Under the pieces are notes generated by a model. The model saw only the letters and a list, made by a program, of their open reading frames with translations, had not been told where the DNA came from and made no database searches. A stretch of DNA of 64,000 bases. It comes from an uncultured Faecalicatena sp. (lineage in GTDB: Bacteria; Bacillota; Clostridia; Lachnospirales; Lachnospiraceae). The translations under genes were made by a program, and so were the position numbers. The DNA is taken from positions 62,001 through 126,000 of the forward strand of contig CABTYO010000005.1 of NCBI GenBank assembly GCA_902489075.1, given 5' to 3'. Positions within the stretch are counted from its first letter, which is position 1, and the number at the start of each line of letters is the position of its first letter. Shown here one piece after another: positions 34,749 to 42,631 of the stretch.

Positions 34749-35960
34749 ATGGAAATGAATTCTGCAAATGTAGAAGCAGTTGTAAAACAGGTACTGGAAA
34801 GTATGCTGGATAAGAAGATTGCTCCTGCTGCAAATACACAAGCACCGGCAGGTGAGATCCCGAAGACAGCTCACGTTGCTATGCTGACAGCTTTGGAACA
34901 CTATGATATCAAGGAATATCCGATTCCGGAAGTCGGCGACGGAGACATCCTTGTTAAAGTTGAAGGCTGTGGAGTCTGTGGAACAGACGCTCACGAATTC
35001 AAGAGAGACCCATTCGGACTCATCCCGGTTGTTCTTGGACACGAGGGAACAGGTGAGATCGTAAAGATGGGCAAGAATGTAAAGATTGACAGTGCAGGAA
35101 AAGAATTAAAGGTCGGCGACAAGGTTGTTACCTGTATGATCTTTAAGGATGACCCGGACATCACAATGTACGATCTGAACAAACAGAACGTAGGCGGAGC
35201 TGATGTATACGGACTGCTTCCTGACGATGACATTCACCTGAATGGATGGTTCTCAGATTACATCCTGATCCGTGAAGGTTCTACTGTATTTAATGTAAGT
35301 GACCTTGACCTGAAATCCAGAATCCTGATCGAGCCTTGTGCAGTACTGATCCACGCTGTAGAGAGAGCTAAGACAACAGGAATCTTAAGATTCAACAGCA
35401 GAGTTGTTGTACAGGGATGCGGACCGATCGGTCTGATCTGTATCGCAGTTCTCCGTACCATGGGTATCGAGAACATCGTTGCTGTAGACGGAGAGCAGAA
35501 GAGACTTGACTTCGCTAAGAGAATGGGCGCAGAGAGATCTGTAAACTTCAAGGATTTCAAGGGAATCGAAGCTCTGGCAGACGGAGTAAAGGCTGCATTC
35601 GACGGACATCCGGCAGACTTTGCATTCCAGTGTACAGGTTCACCTGTTGCACATGCTAACATCTACAAGTTCATCAGGAACGGCGGCGGACTCTGTGAGT
35701 TAGGATTCTTCATCAATGGTGGAGATGCAACAATCAACCCACACTTTGACCTGTGCTCTAAGGAAATCACATTAGTTGGTTCCTGGGTATATACTTTAAG
35801 AGATTACGCTACAACATTTGATTTCTTAAAGAGAGCAAAAGCAATCGGACTTCCGATGGATGACCTCATTACACACGAGTTCCCACTGGATCAGATCAAT
35901 GAAGCTCATCAGACTAACTTAAAGATGGAAGGCTTAAAGATCGCGATTGTTAACAAATAA
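34749..35960 (+). CDS. Zinc-type (MDR) alcohol dehydrogenase with encapsulation helix
   Basis: A 403-residue medium-chain dehydrogenase. Residues ~6-22 (ANVEAVVKQVLESMLDKK) form an encapsulation-peptide helix followed by an Ala/Pro linker. The catalytic zinc motif is GCGVCGTDAHEF with GHEGTGEIV, and the NAD-binding motif is VVQGCGPIGLICIAV. The four-Cys structural-zinc lobe of typical family members is missing (the region reads CMIFKDDPDITMYDLNK). A likely job is reducing lactaldehyde to 1,2-propanediol inside the compartment, recycling NADH; propanal reduction is an alternative. Confidence 0.85.
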   Translation: MEMNSANVEAVVKQVLESMLDKKIAPAANTQAPAGEIPKTAHVAMLTALEHYDIKEYPIPEVGDGDILVKVEGCGVCGTDAHEFKRDPFGLIPVVLGHEGTGEIVKMGKNVKIDSAGKELKVGDKVVTCMIFKDDPDITMYDLNKQNVGGADVYGLLPDDDIHLNGWFSDYILIREGSTVFNVSDLDLKSRILIEPCAVLIHAVERAKTTGILRFNSRVVVQGCGPIGLICIAVLRTMGIENIVAVDGEQKRLDFAKRMGAERSVNFKDFKGIEALADGVKAAFDGHPADFAFQCTGSPVAHANIYKFIRNGGGLCELGFFINGGDATINPHFDLCSKEITLVGSWVYTLRDYATTFDFLKRAKAIGLPMDDLITHEFPLDQINEAHQTNLKMEGLKIAIVNK

Positions 35961-36001
35961 CAGCCGGATTTAAGTAGCATAAGCACGGAGGAACGGTAAT
36001 T

Positions 36002-36346
36002 ATGGGAGAAGCAGTAGGCATGTTGGAGGTTTTCGGTCTTGCAACAGCATTCGCGGCAGCAGATGCCGGATGCAAGGCAGGTAATGTGACCCTGGAGACC
36101 TTTGATAAGAACAAACCGGCGAATGCAGACGAATTACCTGTTCCACTGATCGTCATGGTAAAGTTCCGCGGAAGCGTATCTGATGTGGAAGCCGCATTGG
36201 AGGCAGCGAAAGCGAGAGCAGAACAGCTCGCAGGCGTTGTGAACGAGTACCAGATCGCAAGACCGACAGAGGATACAGAGAAGATGTTAAAATTATCCGG
36301 TTTGGATAAAGGAAAACCCAATAAAATTTATGTAGAAGAAGTTTAG
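36002..36346 (+). CDS. BMC-H shell protein with C-terminal extension
   Basis: A 114-residue single-BMC-domain protein (GEAVGMLEVFGLATAFAAAD, then MVKFRGSVSDVEAALEAAKA). An insertion after strand 2 (ETFDKNKPANADELP) and a ~20-residue tail (GLDKGKPNKIYVEEV) distinguish it from PduA-type proteins. It forms hexameric facets. The GGAGG site is 9 bp upstream of the ATG. It is followed 13 bp later by the PduA-like gene. Confidence 0.9.
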   Translation: MGEAVGMLEVFGLATAFAAADAGCKAGNVTLETFDKNKPANADELPVPLIVMVKFRGSVSDVEAALEAAKARAEQLAGVVNEYQIARPTEDTEKMLKLSGLDKGKPNKIYVEEV

Positions 36347-36359
36347 GAGGAAATATAAA

Positions 36360-36635
36360 ATGGCACAGCAGGCATTAGGAATGGTAGAAACAAGAGGACT
36401 TACAGCAGCAATCGAGGCAGCAGATGCAATGACAAAGGCAGCTGAGGTAACATTAGTAGGAACAGAGAAGATCGGTTCCGGACTTGTAACAGTTATGGTA
36501 CGTGGAGATGTCGGAGCTGTTAAAGCAGCTGTTGAGACAGGAGCTGACGCAGCAGGAAGACTTGGAGAATTAGTTGCAACACACGTAATCCCAAGACCAC
36601 ACAACGATGTAGAGAAGATTCTTCCTACAGTATAA
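36360..36635 (+). CDS. PduA-like BMC-H shell protein
   Basis: A canonical 91-residue hexameric shell protein: ALGMVETRGLTAAIEAADAM, VMVRGDVGAVKAAVE, and the end GELVATHVIPRPHNDVEKIL. The pore loop is KIGSG, as in PduA-like proteins that pass small polar metabolites. It is nearly identical, apart from scattered substitutions, to the C-terminal domain of the gene at 37010, so one arose by duplication. AGGAGGAAATATAAA precedes the ATG; codon use suggests high expression. Confidence 0.95.
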   Translation: MAQQALGMVETRGLTAAIEAADAMTKAAEVTLVGTEKIGSGLVTVMVRGDVGAVKAAVETGADAAGRLGELVATHVIPRPHNDVEKILPTV

Positions 36636-36668
36636 GAACTGCGTACACCTTTTAGGTAAGATATCTTC

Positions 36669-36687
36669 GTTCTCTTTGACAGAGAAC
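36669..36687 (+). other. Intercistronic hairpin without T-tract
   Basis: A perfect 7-bp stem GTTCTCT/AGAGAAC with loop TTGAC, in the 78-bp gap after the PduA-like gene. With no T-run it is more likely an RNA-processing or stabilising element than a terminator. Confidence 0.5.
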
Positions 36688-36713
36688 TGGTAAAGAAGTA
36701 AAGGAGCAGTCTC

Positions 36714-36998
36714 ATGGGACAGGCATATGGATTTTTTGAAGTTCCAAGTGTGACGGGAGCAGTTGTTGCGATTGATATCATGTGCAAGACGGCAGATGTG
36801 GAACTCGTTACCTGGGAGAAGAAGTTAGGTGGAAGACTTGTAACAATCATTATCCGCGGAGACGTATCTGCTGTAACCGGGGCCATCGAAACTGCTGCAG
36901 CAAACGGGATTAAGAAGCCAGTAGCGCATGTAGTGATCGCGAGTCCTCATGAAGAGATCATCAAGCTGATCAATAACAGCGCGAACAGGGTAAGTTAG
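36714..36998 (+). CDS. BMC-H shell protein, divergent
   Basis: A 94-residue single BMC domain (AYGFFEVPSVTGAVVAIDIMCK, then IIIRGDVSAVTGAIETAA). The expected pore segment reads KKLGGRL, bulkier and more basic than the KIGSG of the PduA-like proteins, which suggests a different pore. Ribosome site AAAGGAG. It lies between two near-identical BMC-H genes, and the next gene starts 11 bp after its stop. Confidence 0.9.
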   Translation: MGQAYGFFEVPSVTGAVVAIDIMCKTADVELVTWEKKLGGRLVTIIIRGDVSAVTGAIETAAANGIKKPVAHVVIASPHEEIIKLINNSANRVS

Positions 36999-37009
36999 GA
37001 GGCAGTCAG

Positions 37010-37546
37010 ATGGCAGAAGAGAAAAAACCAACAGACGGCGAACAGACCGCTGGTTCCAAGGAAACAGCAGGAGCAGCAAAAAAGAGCACTGCCAGGTCAA
37101 CTAAGGCTGCGAAGACTACAGCAAAGAAGACAACCGGCACTGCAAAAGCTGCATCCACCAGGAAGACAACTACAGCTAAGGCACCGGCTAAGACCCTTGA
37201 GAGGGTAAAACAGACGGCGCAGCAGGCGGAACAAGTAGAAGAGATTCAAATAAAGGAGGAAAAAAGAATGTCACAGGAAGCATTAGGAATGGTTGAAACA
37301 AGAGGTTTAGTAGCATCAATCGAAGCAGCAGATACAATGCTCAAAGCAGCTAATGTTGTATTAGTAGGAACAGAGAAGATCGGTTCCGGACTTGTAACAG
37401 TTATGGTTCGCGGAGACGTTGGAGCAGTGAAGTCTGCAGTTGAGTCTGGTGCAGAAGCAGCAGGAAGACTTGGCGAATTAGTAGCTACACACGTAATTCC
37501 AAGACCACACAATGATGTAGAAAAGATTCTTCCTACAATTAAATAA
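37010..37546 (+). CDS. BMC-H shell protein with Lys/Ala/Thr-rich N-terminal tail and internal start
   Basis: A 178-residue protein. Residues 1-~62 are histone-H1-like, rich in Lys, Ala and Thr (for example STKAAKTTAKKTTGTAKAAS), followed by a Gln/Glu-rich helix. From Met87 it is a complete PduA-like BMC-H domain (SQEALGMVETRGLVASIEAAD, pore KIGSG). ATG 37010 has an AGGAGG site. Met87 (37268) has its own AAAGGAGG at 37252-37259 with ideal spacing, encoded as IKEEKRM, so a 92-residue short form is probably also made. The tail could bind nucleic acid, acidic proteins or the cytosolic or lumenal face of the shell. I do not recognise this tail from characterised shell proteins. Confidence 0.88.
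   Translation: MAEEKKPTDGEQTAGSKETAGAAKKSTARSTKAAKTTAKKTTGTAKAASTRKTTTAKAPAKTLERVKQTAQQAEQVEEIQIKEEKRMSQEALGMVETRGLVASIEAADTMLKAANVVLVGTEKIGSGLVTVMVRGDVGAVKSAVESGAEAAGRLGELVATHVIPRPHNDVEKILPTIK
37252..37270 (+). promoter_or_regulatory. Internal ribosome site and start for the short BMC-H form
   Basis: AAAGGAGG at 37252-37259 followed 8 bp later by in-frame ATG 37268. The short product would match the neighbouring 91-residue PduA-like protein end to end. Confidence 0.7.
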
Positions 37547-37557
37547 TTAGTGAAGGT

Positions 37558-37603
37558 TAGTGTGCCGTCCCGGGTGGAGATTTTCCATACCGTCGGCACA
37601 CTA
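37558..37603 (+). other. Intercistronic hairpin after the long BMC-H gene
   Basis: A perfect 10-bp stem TAGTGTGCCG (37558-37567) with CGGCACACTA (37594-37603) and a 26-base loop, without a T-run. A likely mRNA processing or stability element between shell genes and pduL. Confidence 0.6.
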
Positions 37604-37626
37604 TAAGCTAAATGAGGAGAATTGAT

Positions 37627-38274
37627 ATGGACAATAGTAATGTAGCATTAATTACCAAAATGGTATTAGAAGCTGTTGAGAAACAGAAAGCTTCAGATGA
37701 TACCGGATACATGGTGCCGATCGGGGTGTCCGCAAGACATATCCATCTGACACAGGAGCATGTAGAAGCTTTATTTGGTCCGGGATATCAGCTGACGAAG
37801 AAGAAAGAGCTTATGGGCGGACAGTTTGCTTCCAACGAACTGGTTACCATCGTAGGCTTGAAGCTCAGAGCGATAGAGAATGTAAGGATCTTAGGACCTG
37901 TCAGAAGTAAATCACAGGTAGAGATTTCTGCAACAGATGCGATCCGTCTTGGTGTGAAGGCTCCGATCAGAGAGTCCGGTAATGTTGCCGGATCCGCTGC
38001 AATCGCAGTTGTCGGACCGAAGGGTGCGATTTATCTGGATGAGGGATGCATCATTGCAAAGAGACACATCCACATGTCACCGAAGGATGCCATGGCAGCC
38101 GGGGTACATGACGGAGATGTTGTTTCTGTAAAGGCAGACAACGAGAGAGGAACTGTTTTCAATCACGTACAGATCCGTGTAGATGACAGCTTTACCCTTG
38201 AGATGCATATCGATACTGATGAAGCCAATGCGGCTAAGATCGCGACAGGCGATACCGTTCGGATCATTAAATAA
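37627..38274 (+). CDS. pduL: Phosphate propanoyltransferase
   Basis: A 215-residue PduL that turns propionyl-CoA and phosphate into propionyl-phosphate and recycles CoA in the lumen. The N-terminal helix NVALITKMVLEAVEKQ is an encapsulation peptide. Zinc-site motifs are VSARHIHLT and AKRHIHMSP, and RESGNVAGSAAI is conserved. ATG 37627 is preferred to ATG 37612 because GAGGAG (37614-37619) lies between them. It is flanked by hairpins on both sides. Confidence 0.95.
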   Translation: MDNSNVALITKMVLEAVEKQKASDDTGYMVPIGVSARHIHLTQEHVEALFGPGYQLTKKKELMGGQFASNELVTIVGLKLRAIENVRILGPVRSKSQVEISATDAIRLGVKAPIRESGNVAGSAAIAVVGPKGAIYLDEGCIIAKRHIHMSPKDAMAAGVHDGDVVSVKADNERGTVFNHVQIRVDDSFTLEMHIDTDEANAAKIATGDTVRIIK

Positions 38275-38290
38275 GAATTACATAAAAGAA

Positions 38291-38353
38291 GTGCACTGGC
38301 ACATTAGTATTTCGCCTGGTTACAGGAAAAGTGCTGATGTGTCAGTGTGCACA
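38291..38353 (+). other. Long intercistronic hairpin after pduL
   Basis: GTGCAC-TGGCACATTAG pairs with CTGATGTGTCAGTGTGCAC (2-base bulge, G-U pairs), with a small inner CCTG/CAGG stem. No T-run follows. It has the same architecture as the hairpin at 37558 and probably shapes differential transcript stability. Confidence 0.55.
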
Positions 38354-38384
38354 TTAAGAATCAAAGTCGCATTAGGAGGATGTT

Positions 38385-38651
38385 ATGCTGATAGGGAAAG
38401 TAAAGGGAAGTGTTGTCTCAACACGCAAATGTGAAAATCTGGTCGGCAATAAGTTTATGATTGTAGATGTTTTGGAACATATGCAGACTGGTGCAAAACA
38501 ACTCATTGCGATTGATAAGATTGGTGCAGGTATAGGTGATTACGTGCTGGTATCACAGGGAAGCGCCGCAAGGATCGGTTCCGGTATGCCGGATGCACCT
38601 GTTGATGCAGCGATAGTTGGAATTATTGACGATGGAACAGGACTGGAGTAG
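38385..38651 (+). CDS. BMC-P vertex protein (EutN/CcmL/PduN type)
   Basis: An 88-residue pentamer-forming protein that caps the shell vertices: MLIGKVKGSVVSTRK, LVGNKFMIVDVL, AIDKIGAGIGDYVLVSQGSAAR, AIVGIIDD. It is needed in only a few copies per shell. AGGAGG precedes ATG 38385. The stop lies 4 bp before the PduS start. Confidence 0.95.
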   Translation: MLIGKVKGSVVSTRKCENLVGNKFMIVDVLEHMQTGAKQLIAIDKIGAGIGDYVLVSQGSAARIGSGMPDAPVDAAIVGIIDDGTGLE

Positions 38652-38655
38652 TGAA

Positions 38656-40008
38656 ATGATGGAAATGAAAGAATTAAGCAGCATATTGCAGCAGAATGGT
38701 ATTGTTGGTGCAGGTGGTGCAGGCTTTCCTACTTATGCAAAGTTAGATGAACGTGCAGAGACAATCATCCTGAACTGTGCAGAATGTGAACCACTCTTAA
38801 GATTACATAGACAATTACTCGAAAAGTATGCACAGGAAATCGTTGAGACCTTCCACATGATGGGGCAGGTTGTAGGTGCAAAAGAAGTAGTTATTGGTAT
38901 TAAAAAAGCTTATAAAAAGACAATTGATGCGCTCAATGAAGTCATCGGAGAGTATCCGGAGGTAAGGCTCGGGCTGCTCGACGAGGTCTATCCGGCGGGA
39001 GATGAAGTCGTGCTGATCTACGAAGTGACCGGCAAGGTCGTAAGGCCGGGCGGACTTCCGATTGAAAGCGGAGTCGCTGTCTTCAATGTGGAGACTGTAT
39101 ATAATGTATACAGGGCGCTTCACCAGGAGACTCCGGTGGTGGATAAGCTGGTGTCCGTAGTCGCAGAAGTAGAGCATCCGGTGACAGTCCGTGTTCCGAT
39201 CGGAACGACCATCGAGGAAGTGGTAAGACTTGCCGGAGGGACTACGACAAAGGACCCGGTATACTTCATCGGCGGACCGATGATGGGATTTATCGGTTCA
39301 GGCTCACAGCCTGTGACCAAGACGACCAACGCAGTACTGGTACTGCCGGAGGAACATCTCATCATCCAGAAGAAGAGACGTAAGTCATCGATTGATTTAA
39401 AACGTGCAGCAGCATGCTGCTGTCAGTGTACAATGTGTACGGATCTGTGTCCGAGGAACCGCCTGGGACATCCGATCGAGCCGCATTTATTCATGCGTGC
39501 GGCTACCTGTAAGGATATTCAGGAGCCAAATATTTTTATCAACACCATGTTTTGTTCTTCCTGTGGGCTGTGTGAGATGTACTCCTGTATGCAGGGCTTA
39601 TCACCAAGGTCTTTGATGGCAGAATACAAAGCAGGTCTTCGGGCCAACGGAATCAAACCGCCGCAGGGCGTTGTGCCTAAGCCGGTAGGTGAGGAAAGAG
39701 AATACCGTAAAGTCCCGATGGAACGCCTGATGGCAAGACTGGATCTGACGAAGTATGATAAGGAAGCTCCTCTTGATGAATCAAGAGTTCCTGTGAAGAA
39801 AGTAAAGATCCTTTTAAGCCAGCATATCGGTGCACCTGCCAGTGCAGTCGTAAAGCGCGGTGACCAGGTGACAAGAGGGCAATTGATCGCTGAACCGGGA
39901 AAAGGCTTAAGTGTGGGCATCCACGCGAGTGTCGATGGTATCGTCAGCGAAGTTAGTGAGAAATATATCGTAATAGAAACTCAGGAAGGACGTGCAGGCA
40001 ATGAGTAA
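38656..40008 (+). CDS. pduS: PduS-like Fe-S flavoprotein (RnfC-related)
   Basis: A 450-residue redox protein. The start GAGGAGFPTYAKL and GEYPEVRLG segment are RnfC/NuoF-like (flavin/NAD fold). An SLBB domain follows, then two Cys clusters CCQCTMCTDLCP and CSSCGLCEMYSC for 4Fe-4S centres, and a barrel-type end. In B12 systems PduS reduces cobalamin. Here the dehydratase needs no B12, so it more likely passes electrons to the activase or across the shell through PduT (inference). ATG 38656 has GGAG 7 bp upstream. Confidence 0.9.
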   Translation: MMEMKELSSILQQNGIVGAGGAGFPTYAKLDERAETIILNCAECEPLLRLHRQLLEKYAQEIVETFHMMGQVVGAKEVVIGIKKAYKKTIDALNEVIGEYPEVRLGLLDEVYPAGDEVVLIYEVTGKVVRPGGLPIESGVAVFNVETVYNVYRALHQETPVVDKLVSVVAEVEHPVTVRVPIGTTIEEVVRLAGGTTTKDPVYFIGGPMMGFIGSGSQPVTKTTNAVLVLPEEHLIIQKKRRKSSIDLKRAAACCCQCTMCTDLCPRNRLGHPIEPHLFMRAATCKDIQEPNIFINTMFCSSCGLCEMYSCMQGLSPRSLMAEYKAGLRANGIKPPQGVVPKPVGEEREYRKVPMERLMARLDLTKYDKEAPLDESRVPVKKVKILLSQHIGAPASAVVKRGDQVTRGQLIAEPGKGLSVGIHASVDGIVSEVSEKYIVIETQEGRAGNE

Positions 40009-40549
40009 GGCAATTGGAATGGTAGAATATAAGACTGTTTCATCAGGTGTAGTAGCAGCAGATGCTATGGTAAAGACTTCTGAAGTAAGTATAATAGAAG
40101 CTCAGACAGTATGTCCGGGAAAGTATATTGTCATTATTTCAGGAGACTTAAGCGCCGTGAATGCAGCAATCGAGACATCTAAAGAACTGCACGGCAAACA
40201 CCTGATCAACAGCTTTGTACTCGGCAACCCACATAAATCCATCTTCCCGGCAATCTATGGAGCAACGAAGATTGAAGAAGTATCTGCCCTTGGGATCATG
40301 GAGACATATGATGCAACCTCTATCATTGTAGCTGCTGATGAAGCAGCAAAGACAGCGATCGTTGATCTGATCGAACTGCGTATCGCAAGAGGAATGTGTG
40401 GGAAGTCTTATCTGATGCTGACCGGAGATGTAGCTGCTGTAGAGGCGGCGATTGAGAAGGCAAAGGCTGCAGTGGCAGAAGAAGGAATGTATCTGGACTC
40501 TTCTGTAATTGCACATCCGGATGCCAAGATCCGCGAAGCAATATTATAA
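40001..40549 (+). CDS. pduT: PduT-type BMC-T shell protein with probable Fe-S pore
   Basis: A 182-residue tandem-BMC protein. Each half has the BMC pattern (AIGMVEYKTVSSGVVAADAM; ALGIMETYDATSIIVAADEA). The loop QTVCPGKYIV has the Cys that binds the central 4Fe-4S cluster in PduT trimers. The second half also has a Cys, in ARGMCGKSY. It overlaps pduS by 8 bp (ATGAGTAA), which implies coupled synthesis and an electron-transfer pair. The start is ATG 40001 rather than GTG 39992. Confidence 0.93.
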   Translation: MSKAIGMVEYKTVSSGVVAADAMVKTSEVSIIEAQTVCPGKYIVIISGDLSAVNAAIETSKELHGKHLINSFVLGNPHKSIFPAIYGATKIEEVSALGIMETYDATSIIVAADEAAKTAIVDLIELRIARGMCGKSYLMLTGDVAAVEAAIEKAKAAVAEEGMYLDSSVIAHPDAKIREAIL

Positions 40550-40660
40550 AAGGACAGAATATGATCCGGCGCCGTGATATGCTGCAGTGTGCAGTGCACG
40601 ATGCTTGGGACCGTAAGGATACAGGAATCTGTATGATGTAAGAGACCGGGAGGCAGTGCT

Positions 40661-41425
40661 ATGCTTGCAATAGAACGACGGAATGAAATATTAGAGAAAC
40701 TGCAGGCTGAACGGCGTGTGGTGGTAAGCGAATTAAGCCAGATCTACGAGGTTTCAGAGGAGACGATCCGACGGGATCTGGAAAAACTGGTAAATGACGG
40801 TTACGCGATCAAGAGCTATGGCGGAGCTGTCATCAATGAAAATGTAAATATTGATTTACCGTTTAACATCAGAAAAAATCACAATGTGATTGGCAAACAG
40901 CGTATCGCGGAGCTGATCAGCTCCAGGATCAAGGATGGGGAGAGCATCATGCTGGATGCAAGCTCCACGGCAGTCTATGTTGCCAAGGCATTGAAGGAAA
41001 AAAGAAATCTGACACTGATCACCAATTCAGTTGAGATTATTATTGAATTGTTTGATGTGCCGGACTGGAGCGTGCTGTCGACAGGCGGTGTGTCCAGAGA
41101 AGGGTCTTTCGCCCTTGTGGGCCCCCAGACAGACAAGATGCTCCGCTCATATCATGTAGATAAGGCGGTTATATCCTGTAAAGGATTCGATCTTGCATCA
41201 GGCGTTACAGATTCTGATGAGCTTCTTGCGAACAATAAAAAGACGATGCTTGATGCAGCAAAAGAGAGAATTCTGGCTGTTGACAGCAGCAAGTTTGATA
41301 AAACGGCATTTACTGCAGTCGCCGCACTGCGGGATATTACGACCGTTGTTACTGATGAAAAGCCTCCGGCCAAGTGGCAGAAGGCACTAAAAGAGTTAGG
41401 GATAGAGTGTATCTATCCACAGTAG
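40661..41425 (+). CDS. DeoR-family transcriptional regulator of the microcompartment/rhamnose genes
   Basis: A 254-residue repressor-type protein. The N-terminal winged HTH is ERRNEILEKLQAERRVVVSEL with VSEETIRRDLEKL, and the sugar-phosphate sensor domain contains the family motifs SIMLDASSTAVYVAKAL and SCKGFDLASGVTDSDE. Such proteins usually respond to a phosphorylated pathway sugar, here plausibly rhamnulose-1-P or fuculose-1-P. The putative sites are the AAACAAAAACAA motifs at 27478 and 31958. The 111-bp gap before it holds no gene. GGGAGG lies upstream. Confidence 0.88.
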   Translation: MLAIERRNEILEKLQAERRVVVSELSQIYEVSEETIRRDLEKLVNDGYAIKSYGGAVINENVNIDLPFNIRKNHNVIGKQRIAELISSRIKDGESIMLDASSTAVYVAKALKEKRNLTLITNSVEIIIELFDVPDWSVLSTGGVSREGSFALVGPQTDKMLRSYHVDKAVISCKGFDLASGVTDSDELLANNKKTMLDAAKERILAVDSSKFDKTAFTAVAALRDITTVVTDEKPPAKWQKALKELGIECIYPQ

Positions 41426-41436
41426 AGGAAGGCACT

Positions 41437-42582
41437 ATGAAAAGTTTCGATATAAAGACTAAAATATATTTTGGCGACCAGGCTTTGGACCGCCTGGCTG
41501 AGATTCCGTACAGCAAGGTACTGGTAATCACGGATCCGTTTATGGCTCAGAGCGATATGATCAATCTGATCACCGACCCTTTGATTAAGGGAAAGATCGA
41601 GTTTGAGATTTTTAAAGATGTTGTGCCGGATCCTCCGATTGAGAAGATCAGCGAAGGCGTAAAGAAGATGCTGGAATACAGACCGGAAGCAATTATCGCT
41701 GTCGGCGGAGGTTCTGCAATTGATTCCTCCAAATCTATCCGTGAATTTGCCCTGCGTGTAGATAATTATGCAGAAGTAGGTCTGATCGCAATTCCGACAA
41801 CAAGCGGAACCGGATCAGAGGTTACGTCTTTTGCAGTTGTATCTGATCCGAAAGAACAGATGAAATATCCGCTTGTATCCAGAAGTCTGACACCTGACGA
41901 GGCAATCCTGGATGCAGAGCTTGTTAAGAGCGTGCCGCCTGCAATCACAGCAGATACAGGCATGGATGTATTTACACATGCACTGGAAGCCTGCGTAAGT
42001 ACGAACAGAAATGATTTCTCGACTGCTCTTGCTGAGAAGGCGATCGAGATCTGTGGTGTGTTCCTGCTCCGTGCATATCTGGACGGGAATGACACACATG
42101 CGAGACAGAAGATGCATTCCGCATCCTGCCTTGCAGGACTGGCGTTTAACTCCGCATCACTGGGAATCAACCACAGTATGGCACATCAGCTCGGCGCAAC
42201 CTTCCATGTACCGCATGGCCGCGCCAATGCAATGCTGCTGCCGCATATCATTGAATTCAACAGTGATATCAACAAGCACAGCAAGAGCCGTACCGAGTAT
42301 CTCCCGGCTGTTAAGAGATATTCCACAGTTGCACAGATCCTGGGCTTAAGCAGCTATAACAAGATCATGACAGTACGTTCTCTCGTGAACTGGGTACAGT
42401 TTATGTTAAAAGAGATGGATATTCCGCTGTCAATTTCCCAGATGGGCAAGATCTCCAAGGAAGATTACTTTAATGCAATCGACCGTATGGCAGATGCAGC
42501 AATGGCAGATGCATGTACAGCGACGAATCCACGTGTGCCGAGAAAGGCAGATATTGTTCAGATCTATAAAGATCTGTGGTAG
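41437..42582 (+). CDS. pduQ: Iron-type 1-propanol dehydrogenase
   Basis: A 381-residue group III alcohol dehydrogenase reducing propionaldehyde to propanol with NADH, which balances PduP. Motifs are AVGGGSAIDSSKS (nucleotide binding), AIPTTSGTGSEVT, and the iron ligands in DTGMDVFTHALEA, GINHSMAHQLGATFHVPHG. ATG 41437 has AGGAAGG upstream, 11 bp after the DeoR stop. No clear encapsulation peptide is visible. Confidence 0.9.
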   Translation: MKSFDIKTKIYFGDQALDRLAEIPYSKVLVITDPFMAQSDMINLITDPLIKGKIEFEIFKDVVPDPPIEKISEGVKKMLEYRPEAIIAVGGGSAIDSSKSIREFALRVDNYAEVGLIAIPTTSGTGSEVTSFAVVSDPKEQMKYPLVSRSLTPDEAILDAELVKSVPPAITADTGMDVFTHALEACVSTNRNDFSTALAEKAIEICGVFLLRAYLDGNDTHARQKMHSASCLAGLAFNSASLGINHSMAHQLGATFHVPHGRANAMLLPHIIEFNSDINKHSKSRTEYLPAVKRYSTVAQILGLSSYNKIMTVRSLVNWVQFMLKEMDIPLSISQMGKISKEDYFNAIDRMADAAMADACTATNPRVPRKADIVQIYKDLW

Positions 42583-42631
42583 ATTTTATGTGCGTGTAAC
42601 AAGGCTCCGTGTCTGAAAGGAGAGTCAGATT

